A stretch of 64,000 nt of DNA from Gorsachius magnificus (taxonomy: Eukaryota; Chordata; Aves; Pelecaniformes; Ardeidae). The stretch spans positions 7,997,821 to 8,061,820 of the forward strand of contig CM067081.1 in NCBI GenBank assembly GCA_034008185.1, given 5' to 3'. Positions within the stretch are counted from its first letter, which is position 1; each line of letters starts with the position of its first letter. The position numbers and the translations under genes were made by a program. The notes beneath the pieces are model-generated. The model did no database searches, was not told the origin of the DNA, and saw nothing but the letters and a program-made list of their open reading frames with translations. Positions 48,861-61,075 of the stretch are shown here, one piece after another.

Positions 48861-51800
48861 AGAGGTGTCTATGCTTATCTTTAGGAAGGTACCTGTAAAA
48901 AATACCTTAAATAGACTGCAAATGAACTGGACCCAACAAAGCTAGGAGGATGCATAGTCTTTGGGTGATACACTGGATGTATATATAGTCCCAGTGTCAG
49001 CCCACAAGGCTTGGACAAATCCCATAACTTCTCTGTGTCTCTGCCTGCCTGCTTGCTGTTAAGTGATGGGAGGGGTCCAAGCCTAAAGCCCTCGAGGGGC
49101 TCTATGAAAGATTATGACACAGCCTTAGCTCTATGGACAAATGAAATTTGAGTTTATTTTTCCCAAATGCCACCAGATGGCATCACAGGATCAGTAATGT
49201 CAGAAATCTGCTTTTGGCTAAAACCTTAGGAAAAGCAGTGATAGTTGTATTTTTCTGGTTTCCATTCATTGACTGGATATGTTTAAAACTTATCTCAGAA
49301 AGCAGGCTGATATTCTCAATGCTTCTGCTCAGAGAGACAAAATAAATCATATCTGAACCTTGAAAGCAAATTGAAGAATAATGGAAAATATTCTGTTTCA
49401 AATGGTGAAACATCTCAAATAGCAAAAACTGAATTACAGTGTTACATTCAGGATAAGCTGGTTTTTCGCCCTAAAAGGTAGGATATTTTTAATGCTGGTT
49501 TCTCTTGCTATAATTCATTATGCTCTTGTGAATTACCACCAAACTAAATGTTTTCCTTCTCACTTCTGAACATCTCTAAAATGTAGAAATGGATAATCAC
49601 CACTATACATTCATCACTGTAACAGAATATATCCCTCCCTGTAGTATTGTCCTCTTATTAAGTATAATGTAAATATTATCAAGTAGCATCTTGAATACCA
49701 ATTGACATCAAGACTTGATTTGCTAGGCACTGTGTACACACAGATTAACTTTCGTCTCAGACGTGTATAACCCAAATGAAACAGCTCAGAATATCAATGA
49801 AAGTGTTATTTTGACTGAGAGCAGTGGAAATGAGGTGCCATTAGGTTAATTGATTTGTTTAAAATCATGTGAGAAGTCTGGGCCAAGTCTAGACTTAGAG
49901 GCTGCTTGAACTCTGATCTAACCCCAGGTTTTCCACCTGTTAGGAAAACATAGGCTCTAGTACAAATAAAATGTAATGTTCCTTGATGCCATCCTTGCAG
50001 TTTAAAATTCCACCTCCAATGCTAAAGGATATATTGCTTATTAAAATAGCAATGAGAACCCAGTGTTGTTTAGTGAAAATCACCTGCATGAGAACAAATG
50101 ATTTCCAAGAGCCATAGGCAGAAAAAGGCCACACAATACATACAACCCTGCTGACAGAAATTTTTAGGGGAAATTCTTGGGGATACAGAAGGAGGAATAT
50201 GGTCCTATTCAAACAAAAACTGCCACACCATTTTTTGCTTTGCAATCTCAAATCAAAATTATGATAAAACATACCTATATATTTTAGATGTCTAAACCTG
50301 TATGCTTTCAGTGCCAAGCAGTCAACTTTTTCTATAGGTACAGTACGTAAAGCACAGAGAGTTTACACATGCAAGTTCAGCAGCAAAATTTGGATTTTCA
50401 ATTGACAACACAACTAATTAGTGCATATTGCTCCTTGAATTCTTATGATGGCATTGTTTTTAAAACAATTTTCCATAAGGCCACGTCAAGTTAAAAATGT
50501 ATATAAAAGAGAGAATTAATAAGTGAATTAATAGCCATAAGGAGGTAACAGCAAGTATTAGCATTTGAATCTTCATTTCTGAAATTACTACATTTTGTGT
50601 CTTTGGAAAAGACTAAACCTCAGATTAAGATACTTAAATTTAGACATGTACATGCTTGCTGGTGTCTAGTTGCCATTAAAGTCAATGGAGGCTAGCGAAT
50701 GAGTCAGCTGGCCAACTATGAGTTGAATCGCTCTGTAGGCTTTATTGCCTGTATTGATTGTCTGTTGACTTTAAACACTTTACCACATGCATGTGTGTCC
50801 ATATTTAGCTGTCTTAAACTGCATCTCACATTTCACGTGTGTTTGCCCTTATAATAGATGTTTGGTTTTTCACCTAACATCATGCTTGCTTCATCACAAA
50901 GAAAAGTAAAATAAAATTGTGGACCATAAAAGTAGCATCAGCTTTAGTTCATTCTCCTGTAGAAATGCTTTAGGACTTTGTGGTTCACAGCAGCAGGATG
51001 AAGTGTGGCTGGTATCCTGAAAGCAGAATCAAGAGTAGAAGGAGACTGCTTGTTCTGGAGACAGATTGTTGCTCCCAAGCGATGCATCCCACAGGTTCCC
51101 TTAAGAAAATAAAACAAGTTTCCTGAAGGGTAATTGCTCAACAGCAACAGGACAAATAGTAGCAAAAGGACAGTCTGCACTGTGAAGATGCAGGTAGTAC
51201 TCTTGTAATGCTTCCATTTTTCCTACTGTCTAATGAATGAAGTTAACCAAATTCTGCATGATTTTCCTCTTGATCTAGCACGGTACCAGGATGCATTTGT
51301 ACATGAGGAAAGACAGTACCTTTTTTCCCCTGCTACTTTTTGAGAATCAAATAACTATGCATGGGGAAAGGGCTACCAGAGATATTCTGTGGGATGTTCT
51401 GTCCTGCTTCATGATGTTATAGATGGTTCCTTTCAATGCTGGTGTTTCAGCATCTCAATTCTGTATTGTTTCTGGCCTTTTACACAAGGTTCTCCCTTGT
51501 AGATGGAAGGTGATCTCTTATATTGATCAGATTTTGTCTTGTGTCTGTGCCTTGTCCTGCTGTCATTTTTTGAGAGATGTTTGCTTTCCCTTATGAACAG
51601 CTTAAATGCTTTTTTCTGCTTAGTTCCTCCCACACCACTCCTACCCACCTTCTCACTCACATCTGTAGCAAAAATAAAGTATGCATTTGAAAAAATATGT
51701 TATGTTCTCCAATTTCTACTCCAAATGTGTGCATATAGACCAGGATAGAGTAGTAAGGACTCTGTGCTTATTTATAGCAAATAGTTATGCTATATATTTG

Positions 51801-53187
51801 CTACAGTTAGAATTGATCTCCAGACTGACTTCCTTTACTTTGGTGGAGAGAAACTTTCAGCTTTCTAAGTCAAAATGGCTTTTTGCTCATGGTAAAAGCA
51901 GTAAAACTACTTAGGGCAAAGAGCGCATTTTGTTACCTAGTTACAAAACTAAGAAAAATGGCAAATACCATTTGGTTTTGCTTCTCAGTTGTTTGGGGTT
52001 TTTTTTTTCAGATTGCAACTGGCTTGGAAAATGTTTGAATCATCTCTGTAGGGCGTGGAGTCTTTTCTCCATGGAGCATCAGTTTGTCACTCTCGCATAA
52101 TAGCATTACTCTTGTGGAAGATACTCCCTTTGCCTTATGAGACCCATTTGCAGAGGCACTGACCATATCCTTGGGATGCTTACTTCCCCGTGGTGCTGTG
52201 GATGATGTATGACTCTGTCCTCTGGCATAGGAGATTCTTTTGCTGCACTTGTCCATAAAGTCTCCCTTTATGTTTTTAACAATAATCCTAATTAACCAAG
52301 ACGAAAAACACAACTATGTAAACTTGCTCGGCAGTCATATATACAGATTATATGTTATATATTGGGAATGTTAGTATATAATCAGTGCGGTAACTTAAAT
52401 GGGGAGATCAATTCACATAATTGGACTGTGCACATAATTAAAGAAGTAGAACAAGGGAGAATGTGTTGCCAAACTTATCCAAAAGATAAATACTGCATGG
52501 TAGATGATATTTCTGATGGATCTGTAAAAAGAAAATCTCTGGAGAGAAAGGGAGCTGAGAGCACAGGAGCTGTCATATGTTAATAGGATAACACCAGTTA
52601 GAAGGGCAGGTAGATTAAGCTCCTTAGGAGCAAATAGTGGATTAAACTAAATTCAGGCTTTGTTAATATTGGGAAGCACAGGGCACATAACCCTTTAGGC
52701 TCCCTCTGTAGCTGACAGAAAGATGTAGCCACCTCTGGAGTACAATTTACCTTGCCCTAAAGTGGACATTTTACACAGGTCAGATGACCATACATCAAAC
52801 TGTATGCTTCTTTTCACTGATTATAGAGAATTTGGCATGACTGCCCTTTAGTGAAATAGATCCCATCCAAACTGACCAAACATTCATGAAACTTTTTGGT
52901 GGAGAATGTGTAAAAAACATGTATAAGTCAGGTAATTACAGATTTTATTTTGACCAGTAAGGGAGAATGGCCTGAAAATAGGAAAATGAAACATAATTTG
53001 CCCTTGAGTGACCATGCAGTGTAGTGGCAAATTTATGAAATTTTTGCTAGAAGGAAATGAGGAAATTCAGAAGAATAAGTAACATGAACTCCAAAACCAG
53101 TCTGCTGTGCATTCAGAACTGATGTGGAAAATCCCCCAGGGAGCAACTTTTAAAGTACCAGTTAACTCAGAAGTGTCAGCTGTTTAT

Positions 53188-53192
53188 TTAAG
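53188..53192 (+). repeat. target-site duplication, left copy (TTAAG)
   Basis: TTAAG directly before the LTR at 53193; exact copy at 53760-53764 directly after it. Confidence 0.85.
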
Positions 53193-53759
53193 TGTGGTGG
53201 TTTGACCTTGGCTGCATGCCAGGTGCTACTCTATCGCTCCCTTCTTCAGCAGGACAGGTGGGGAGAGAATGAGATGGAAAAGAAGGAAAACTCGTGGGTC
53301 AAGATAAAGGCAGTTTAATAAAAAAAAAAAAAAAAGCAAAGGCTGTGCATGGTAGCAAAAGGAAAACAAGATTTTGTTCTCTATTTCCCATTAGCAGGCG
53401 ATGTCCAGCCACTTCCTGAGAAGCAGGGCCTCAGTACACATAGTTGTTGCTCCGGAAGACAAAATGTCATAAAAGACGAATGCCCCCTCTCCTCTTCCTT
53501 TTCCCTTAGTTTTTATATCTGAGCTGATGTCATATGGTATGGAATATCCCTTTAGTTGGTTTGGGTCAGGTGTCTTGACTACGTGCCTTCCCAAGATCTT
53601 GCCCTCTTTCAGCCCACTGGTGGTGGCGGGGGTAATGTTGGAGACACAGCCTTGATGCTGTTCGAGCGCTGCTCAGCAGTACTCAAAACATTGGTGTGTT
53701 ATCAACACCTTTCTACACACCAATAGAAAGCACAGCACTATGCAGCTTGACCCAATACA
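53193..53759 (-). mobile_element. ERVL-type solo LTR, antisense to DLG2
   Basis: A complete LTR, minus orientation, same family as 27551-28113 along its whole length. On the minus strand it begins TGTATTGGGTCAAGCTGCAT at 53759 and ends GGTCAAACCACCACA at 53193, with intact TG...CA ends. ATATAAAA is the complement of 53511-53518. The polyadenylation motif of the sister copy is altered here (TTTGTT at about 53375). An A run sits at 53321-53336. It is flanked by the perfect five-base duplication TTAAG. No internal viral sequence remains. A short open frame at 53391-53594 is LTR sequence, not a gene. Confidence 0.93.
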
Positions 53760-53764
53760 TTAAG
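53760..53764 (+). repeat. target-site duplication, right copy (TTAAG)
   Basis: Exact repeat of 53188-53192. Confidence 0.85.
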
Positions 53765-54649
53765 AAAAAAAAATTTATGGGTGGAATGATAGTAAGTGTA
53801 GTAAGAAATTAACCTTGGTACTTGAGAGCCTTTTGATGATATGAAACATTCAACATTCAAGAAGTTGAAGCTGGGTCAAGTTACTGTGGATCTAAAAAGA
53901 AGTTCTAAGTCTTAAAAATCTATAAATGTTAGGTAAACTTCTGGGACAAAGTCAGAAGAGTAAGATGTAAAATGGATGATAACTAGCAAGGGTTAGAAAA
54001 GGTAGCAAGAATGTATTTGATGAAAGTAGAAAACCAAGCAATAAATTAGTTTCCTAAATAGTTGGAAGAAAGACTACTTAAAAGTGAGACTGAGAGAGTT
54101 CAACTGTTTCATGCATTTTTTGCTTTTCTCTTCTTTAAAAAAGGATCCATGACCATCCAGTTAGGGCAGTTATGAAGAAACAGAGATAAGTCTTTAAACC
54201 AGACAAAGGCAAAAAACAAGTTAGAACTTAGAATCATAGAATCATAGAATCATTTAGGTTGGAAAAGACCTGTAAGATCATCAAGTCCAACCATTAACCG
54301 AACATCACCATCCCATCACTAAACCATGTCCCTAAGCACCTCGTCTACCCATCTTTTAAATACCTCCAGGGATGGCGACTCAACCACTTCCCTGGGCAGC
54401 CTGTTCCAATGTTTGACAACCCTTTCGGGGAAGAAATTTTTCCTAATTTCTAATATAAACCTCCCTGGAAGAGATTTCCTCTTGTTCTATTGCCCGTTAC
54501 CTGAGAGAAGAGACCAACCCCCACCTTGTTACAGCCTCCTTTCAGGCAGTTGTAGAGGGCAATAAGGGCTCCCCTCAGTCTCCTCCTTTCCAGGCTAAAC
54601 AACCCCAGTTCCCTCAGCCGCTCCTCATCAGACTTGTGCTCCAGACCCC

Positions 54650-55147
54650 TCACCAGCTTTGTTGCTCTCCTCCGGACATGTTCCAGCAACACATCTTTCC
54701 TGTAGTGAAGGGCCCCTGTAGTGAGTGAACCCAGTATTTGAGGTGCAACAAGATCACTGCCCTGCTCCCGCTGGCCACACTATTCCTGATACAAGCCAGG
54801 ATGCCATTGGCCTTCTTGGCCACCTGGGCACACTGCTGGCTCATATTCAGCCGGCTGTCAATCAACACCCCCAGGCCCTTTTCCATCGGGCAGATTTCCA
54901 GCCACTTTGCCCCAAGCCTGTAGCGTTGCATGGGGTTGTTGTGACCCAAGTTCAGGACCCAGCACTTGGCCTTGTTCAACCTCATACAGTTGGCCTTGGC
55001 CCATTGACCCAGCCTGTCCAGGTCCCTCTGCAGGACCTTCCTCCCCTCGAGCAGATTGACATTCCCACCCAATTTGGTGTCATCAGCAGACTTACTGAGG
55101 GTGCACTCAATCCCCTCATCCAGGTCATTGATAAAGATATTAAACAA
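54650..55147 (-). pseudogene. CR1 reverse transcriptase C-terminal fragment
   Basis: An open stretch of 165 codons in the same CR1. It begins [11 protein letters not shown] and contains the second catalytic block with S replacing F in the FADD box (SADDTKLGG). It continues with [19 protein letters not shown] and [22 protein letters not shown]. The last part drifts out of the CR1 frame. It shares the register and most residues with the intact segment at 63480-64000, but on the opposite strand. Confidence 0.85.
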
Positions 55148-55302
55148 GACCAGCCCTAGAACTGAGCCTTGGGGGACACTGCTTGTGACTGGTCACCAAC
55201 TGGATTTAACTCCGTTGACCACAACTCTCTGGGCTTGGCCATCCAGCCAGTTTTTTACCCAGCAAAGAGTACACCCGTCTAGGCCATGAACCAGCAGCTT
55301 CT

Positions 55303-55827
55303 CTAGGAGAATGCTGTGGGAGACAGTGTCAAAGGCCTGCTGAAGCCCAGGTAGACAACATGCACAGCCTTTCCCTTATCCACTAGGTGGGTCACCTTGT
55401 CGTAGGAGGAGATCAGATTGGTGAGGCACAACCTGCCTTTCATGAACCCATGCTGGCTGGGCCTGATCCCCTGGTTGTCCCGCACATGCCTGGTGAGCAC
55501 CCTCAGGATGAACCACTCCATAATCTTCCCTGGTACTGAGGACAGGCTGACAGGCCTGTAGTTCCCCAGATCCTCCTTCCAGCCCTTCTTGTAAATGGGT
55601 GTCACACTGGCAAGCCTCCAGTCCTCTGGGACCTTCCCTGTTAATGAGGACTGCTGATAAATGATGAAGAGTGGCTTGACAAGCTCCTCTGCCAACTCCT
55701 TCAGCACTCTTGGGTGGATCCCATCCAGCCCCATAGACTTGTGGATGTCCAAGTAGCATAGCAAGTCATAAACTGCTTCCTCCTGGATTATATGGGGTTT
55801 AATCGACTCACCATCCCTGTCTTCCAT
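55303..55827 (-). pseudogene. CR1 reverse transcriptase N-terminal fragment
   Basis: An open stretch of 174 codons within the CR1 element at 54231-55842. It covers the fingers/palm start of the non-LTR RT domain, including GLDGIHPRVLKEL, PIYKKG and GNYRPVSL. The first catalytic aspartate of the YLDFS motif is replaced by Gly (YLGFS). The last 12 or so residues (after GFSRP) are out of frame because of a one-base loss. Not functional. The true ORF2 begins upstream of this truncated copy. Confidence 0.85.
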
Positions 55828-57126
55828 CTCAGGGGGGCTGAGTACAAATCAGGGGGCTGAGACAAATAAGATGCTTAGAAATCAGCTGAAATTCATCTTC
55901 AAATACTTAAGGAATGATTCAAAGCAGAAAATTCAAAATTTTATTCAAGAACTCAAGGAATATTTGGGAATATAGAGATATTTAGAATACAACAGAAGGA
56001 GGACTAATAGCCCCTATGAACTTTTCAATAATAAATTGTCACGTGTAATTGTATTCCTGAAAGGAAAACAGCCACAAGGCTGGAGAAGAAGCAATAGATG
56101 TCATTTTACCACAAACTTGCTGCCCCTGTAAATTGCCTATCAACCTCTCCATACAGTGGCAGATCACAAGCCCCCCCAAAAACTAGAGAAAAACAGAGAA
56201 AAGCAAAGATGCTGTCATGGCAGGATCTAATGGAAAAATCTTGGGAAACCAGTGGGTTAATGCAAGCTCAGACATTGCCAATAACATTGGCAAGTTCTGG
56301 GTTCTGTGGATGAGTTAGAAATGGCAGTAGGTCTCTGAATGTCCTCAAACTGTTTATGTTTATATGGGATCATCTGGGTGCACAGTGCTCCACCTTTCCC
56401 CATAAGCTCAGTTTCACCTTTTACAATACATGCAGACACGTGTCCAGTACTTGCTGGAATCATGATGACTCAAAAACATTTCACATGACAAAAATTAATC
56501 ACCCACACAACTTCTCTGTACAAGAGGAGATTTTCAGATGTACAGAAGGCAACTGGACACCCAATGAAAAGAAACTGGGTGCAAACACAAATTTATGCTT
56601 TTGAAAACCCTCTCTTTTATATATTTAAAGACGTGGGTTATTAAAAAGAAAAGTTTGGGGTTTTTTTTTCTATGAAGCCTTGGAGTCTAGAACCTATGGC
56701 AGGAAAGCCCTAGCATCCTCCTTGACCATAAAGATTCACTTTAATGAAGTATGATCTGTGTCACTGTAAACACTACCATCTGGAAATACTTACCCTTGGA
56801 GAAGAGAGCTGGTAGTAAATTGGTTTTCAGTGTTGTTGATAAATATACATCATTTGATGGCTGGAAGTTGAATTTAGACATATTCAGCCTCAAAACATGA
56901 TGCACTTGTTTTGTAGTTAGGATAACTGGGTTATACTGCCATAGAAGCTTGTAGAATTGTCACTTTGAGACTTCAAAATAAAATAGATGACTTTCTAAAA
57001 TACAAGCTTAATGGAGCTTCTAGGGAAAAATTTACCACCTGCATATGCTGGATTGCTACGTACATTGGTGACTATAGAGCTCCCTTTTGTCTTTTATTAA
57101 TCTAGGAATCTGTCTTCCAGCTGGAT

Positions 57127-57151
57127 TTCTCTCTCTCTCTCCCCCCCCCCC
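57127..57151. repeat. (TC)n followed by poly(C)
   Basis: About seven CT units run into eleven C, then TCGCCCCC. Simple pyrimidine tract. Confidence 0.85.
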
Positions 57152-59162
57152 TCGCCCCCATCTTTCTGCAATCTATAACATATATTGCAATTGCCTTGAT
57201 GTAGTAACTGTTTCCTAAATTAACTCTGACGTTTTCAAGCACATGATCAGAACCTAATAAATTATACTAACCATTCTCACGAATAAGGTATGTAACTTTT
57301 TGCCAAGCAGTGCTAGCTATCAGACCTGTCAGTTATGCGTCATGCAAAGCTAGTAAATTGGCCTAGAGGCTGTGTATTTTTTCCATCATGAAATCATCAG
57401 TTGCCTCTAAAACATTCATTTTACAATTGCCTCAATGAGTAGAAATGATCTGATGCCAGATTGCTTGCTCTTCAGCTCCTAATAGTTTAAGGAGGAGTTC
57501 ACTTCAGTTGAAACATTCTGACTTTGGAAATTTTGGTTGAAGACTGTCAAACAATATTATGTCACATCTGATACGTTTTCAGATTTGGAGTGAGCTTTAC
57601 ATCCCTCTGTGTAGCCTTACTGCCAGCCTTATAATGAAGGAAAACTAAAAACACAAATTTGAAAGCCAAACTGCTACTGCTGGACAAAATGGCTACATGC
57701 CTACATTTTAGTCATTCAGAGATTTGCCCCAGGCTGGACTTTTGCCTTGTACTTCACCAGACTAGACTGCAGGCATCATTCTGCTTTACTGCCCAGTAAG
57801 TTTGGGGTTCCTGAGTGATTAAAAAAATTATCATGTGACATGAGCTGCAAAATGATAGAAATTGTCCATCCATTAAATAGGGTATTTGAGGGAAATCTGC
57901 AATAATTTTTTGGAGGATATTTTGGAGATCCTTTTGAAAAACCAAGATAGATATGCCCTTTAACTGAACAAGCAAGCCACCAGGACAATAACAAAGTGAA
58001 AACCACTTACAGAACACAAGGGCTATCTCCTTTCCATTGGTTTTAAAAAACATGCTTTATTTGAGACTATGGAGTCACCTATTCAAAACATTTGTGTCAC
58101 ATAACCCGAATCTGTAGAGCCACAAATAAACCATGAATGTTGTGATTCAGGCAGTTTTAATACAAAAGTGTGAGAACTGAACACTTACTTCATCTAGAGC
58201 TGAAGATTCCAGTTAGCTACCATTCAATCATTTGCCTCATGGTCACTGGATTGAACCCAGTATAGATTTGCCATGGCACAAGCCAATGGCCATCTCACGA
58301 GCCATACTACCATATTCTGCAGATGTGGAAATTTGGAAAAGCCCGTCAAGTAGAGATCAAGATAAGGATTTCAGTTTTGGAATTTGCCGCTAACTCAAGT
58401 GCTTGGGATCAGACAAGTCACCAATGTTCTGTCTCTAAGCAGCCTCTAAAATTGTTTTACCTTTGTATTTCAGTTCCTGCATACCTATCGCTTATTGGCT
58501 TCAGACGGAATTAAGTTCTCATCATCCTTGGGTTATAAGGCACTTGCTAAAACGGAAACCTTTACTTCCTTTCAGAAGCAGGAGAATTGTAGTAATTATT
58601 TTGCTTATACCATTCTTTGAAATTCAAGTGTGAAAGAAGAACCCTGCAGCATTGTGAGCAAAACTGGTCAGTGGTAGTTTAGCTATGTTCTGGGCATGGA
58701 GAACAGCAGACATGACATGATATTATGTTTTCAGTGGAGCCTGGGATGAGGTAACCAGTGTGCCTAGATGTGCCAAACTGACCAGTTTTAACTGATCAGA
58801 AGTAAGCATAGGCACAGAAAAGATTAGGAGAAGTGAGAAAAAAGAGAGAAAAGCAATAAAGTGAGTCAGAAAACTTGAAAGAAACTAAGATGGAGAGTGA
58901 AGACTCTTTTCCCTCTGTGCATTTCTCCTTTCTTTCTATTTCTAAACTTTTTCTTCACTAGTAAGGCAAAAACTCCCATACCAGCATTACCCCCCCAGCG
59001 TGCCCTTTCCCATGGCCAACCCCAGGCAGAGTTCCCGGAGTGCCCTCCGCTCCCTGCCAGCTCCCTCCTGCAGCACCTTAGCCTGGAGTGGGATGTGTGG
59101 GCTCCACTTTGCAAAAAGATGGCCTAAGCTGAAAAAGATTGCTGCTCAAGGGCTGTAATTTG

Positions 59163-59167
59163 GCGAC
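59163..59167 (+). repeat. target-site duplication, left copy (GCGAC)
   Basis: GCGAC before the LTR at 59168 matches GAGAC at 59792-59796 in four of five bases, consistent with an aged five-base ERVL duplication. Confidence 0.55.
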
Positions 59168-59791
59168 TGTTGAGGTTTAGCCTGAGCTGGCAACCAAGCA
59201 CCACAGAGCTGCTTGCTCACCCTCCCCACCCCAGTGGGATGAGGGAGAGAATTGGAAAAGCAAAAGTAAGAAAACTCATGGGTCAAGATAAGAACATCTT
59301 AATAATTGAAATCGTATTAATATTGTCATAATTAATAACAATAACAATAATAACAACAATAACAATAATAACAACAATAACAATAATAACAATAATAATA
59401 ATTTGTAATGAAAAGGAAAACAAGGGAGAGAAAACCACAACCCTGGTAAAAACAAGTGATGCAATCGCTCACCACCCATCAACCGATGCCCAGCACATCC
59501 CCAAGCAGCCATCACTCTCCCCGGCCAGCTCCCCCCAAGCATGACACCATATGGTCTGGAATAGCCCTTGGGCCAGTTGGGGTCAGCTGTCCTGGCTGTG
59601 CCCCCTCTCAGCTTCTTGTGCCCCTGGCAGAGCAGGGGAAGCTGAAAAAGTCCTTGACTGGTGTAAGCCCTGCTCAACAACAACTAAACCATCAGTGAGT
59701 TATCAACATTCTTCTAAGACTAAATCCAAAACCCAGCACTATGCCAGGTACTAGGAAGAAAATTAACTCTGTCCCAGCTGAAACCAGGACA
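59168..59791 (-). mobile_element. ERVL-type solo LTR, antisense to DLG2
   Basis: A full-length LTR in minus orientation: TGTCCTGGTTTCAGCTGGG read down from 59791, ending at GGCTAAACCTCAACA at 59168. It is the same family as the truncated sense copy at 15304-15600. Compared with that copy, a short segment containing the TATA box has been lost near 59535 (TGAC meets CCCCCC with no TATATAA complement). The R/U5 side contains an AAT/AAC triplet array at 59334-59402. Flanks GCGAC and GAGAC are an imperfect five-base duplication. It has no coding region. Confidence 0.9.
59334..59402. repeat. (AAC/AAT)n triplet array inside LTR
   Basis: Alternating AACAAT and AATAAT triplets in tandem, about 23 units; the complement is the ATT/GTT-rich tract known from this LTR family. 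Confidence 0.9.
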
Positions 59792-59796
59792 GAGAC
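59792..59796 (+). repeat. target-site duplication, right copy (GAGAC)
   Basis: GAGAC after the LTR, one mismatch to 59163-59167. Confidence 0.55.
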
Positions 59797-60998
59797 ATGC
59801 ATGAGTTTCTTAGGATTCTTGTGCTTGTCACTGGACTGTATTAATTTATCAGAGTTGTGTGGGCCAATGTATAGAATGATTACGCCACCTGCTTGTAAGG
59901 AAAGTTTTCCCCAGATATGTTCAGGGAAAGTCATCCCTAACGTGTTTTTCCAATGTTCCCTGTCTTGCTGGAACACTGCACTTCCATCATCTAAGGGTTG
60001 ATGCTATATATTCCGTTTCTAATAATTAAGCAGGACTGTTGGAGAACATGGTTCAGCTTTCCTCTCATCCCTTGGTAATGTGCTTGAGAATACTTATGTT
60101 GACATGCAAAGTTAAGGCAGATAAATAGGGTTCTTTGTACCTTCTCTTAATGCAAACAGTGGCAATTCTGGCTGTAAAGAGTTGTCTTTAGTCAGATTTC
60201 TGTTTGCTTTTTCAGACACCAAAACCTCCTATTTTATGTGTTCAACAAATAAACAAATTCAGCCACAACTCAAAAAATCTGCTGTATTGTTTGTTCCATG
60301 GTAAAAAAGTGCCATTTCTTCACAGTTTAATTTACCGTATAAGAGCACTGTACTATGTCAGTGACAATTCAAAGAAGAAACAAAAAGAAATCCTCTATGT
60401 TTCCTCCCCAGAGAAGGGATGTGTTTTTCCTTTCCAATTCAACAAGACACTCCAAGTGTTCATTTAATCACTGTACAAACACAAAATAAGGTGGCTAAAA
60501 TAAATAAATAGCTAAATAAAAGAGCTTATTCTGCTAGCCTCCATATGAATGACCTACATACGAATCATGCTCAAGCATTCTAACAGAAGACAACCAGATG
60601 GCACTAAGTCTTCAAATGGTACTGTTAAGAAATGAACCAATTTGTGCTAATACATGCTACGCAAATATTTTAAAGGAAATAGAACTCTCCCATTTTTAGA
60701 ACAGTTCATTCTATCCAAAATATAACTTTTATCTTTCATTTAGATTCTGACTCAGTATTTAATGAAGTAGAACATGCTTTAGTTTGAGTCAATGAATGCA
60801 AAGGGAATTACTATAATTACCATGAACTACAGTTGCATCTTTTCCTCCATCTCAGTTTAGTTTTGTCTGTAGTTCTAAACTGTAACCTTCCACTGCAGCA
60901 TTCCTCTTTGTTTGTAAGCTTTCTTCCTGCTTTTTTGCCACAGCATGCAGAAGAGGCAGACATCTGTATAAGCTGGAGGCTCTTCTTACTTCCATTAT

Positions 60999-61075
60999 GT
61001 CAAATTCATTTTGGAGTTAGGCATCAGAAATTGTGCAGTCAAATTCATTCTGGGCCAAGGCATCAGGATTGTGCA
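60999..61075. repeat. two-copy tandem duplication, 38-39-base unit
   Basis: Unit 1 (60999-61037) and unit 2 (61038-61075) share GTCAAATTCATT at their starts, GGCATCAG in the middle and ATTGTGCA at the ends. They differ by a few substitutions and one base of length. The first five bases of a third unit (GTCAA) follow. Confidence 0.9.

Larger units (their letters stand above)
54231..55842 (-). mobile_element. CR1 LINE with decayed reverse transcriptase, antisense
   Basis: About 1.6 kb of CR1 on the minus strand; its 3' tail is the inverted octamer array at 54231-54253. The ORF2 product of CR1 is an endonuclease-reverse transcriptase; only the RT and C-terminus remain. From 55827 downward there is an RT N-terminal half (GLDGIHPRVLKELAEELVKPL, PVSLSSVPGKIMEWFILRVL, SQHGFMKGR). 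The YLDFS motif reads YLGFS and is followed at once by a frameshift, so the frame leaves RT. RT resumes around 55147 ([12 protein letters not shown]), where FADD reads SADD (55079-55090). An in-frame stop lies between the two parts. A third open piece (54450-54692) has [32 protein letters not shown]. The copy is dead. Confidence 0.93.

Noticed and set aside
49940..50317. 125-codon open frame on the minus strand
   Set aside because: No recognisable motif, composition like the surrounding intron, no splice or promoter context; consistent with chance.
27551..53759. A single provirus bounded by the two related LTRs
   Set aside because: Each LTR has its own five-base target duplication and the sequence between them contains a DLG2 exon and no viral genes.
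54725..55289. Open frames on the + strand opposite the CR1 reverse transcriptase
   Set aside because: Mirror frames of the antisense CR1 coding sequence, not independent genes.
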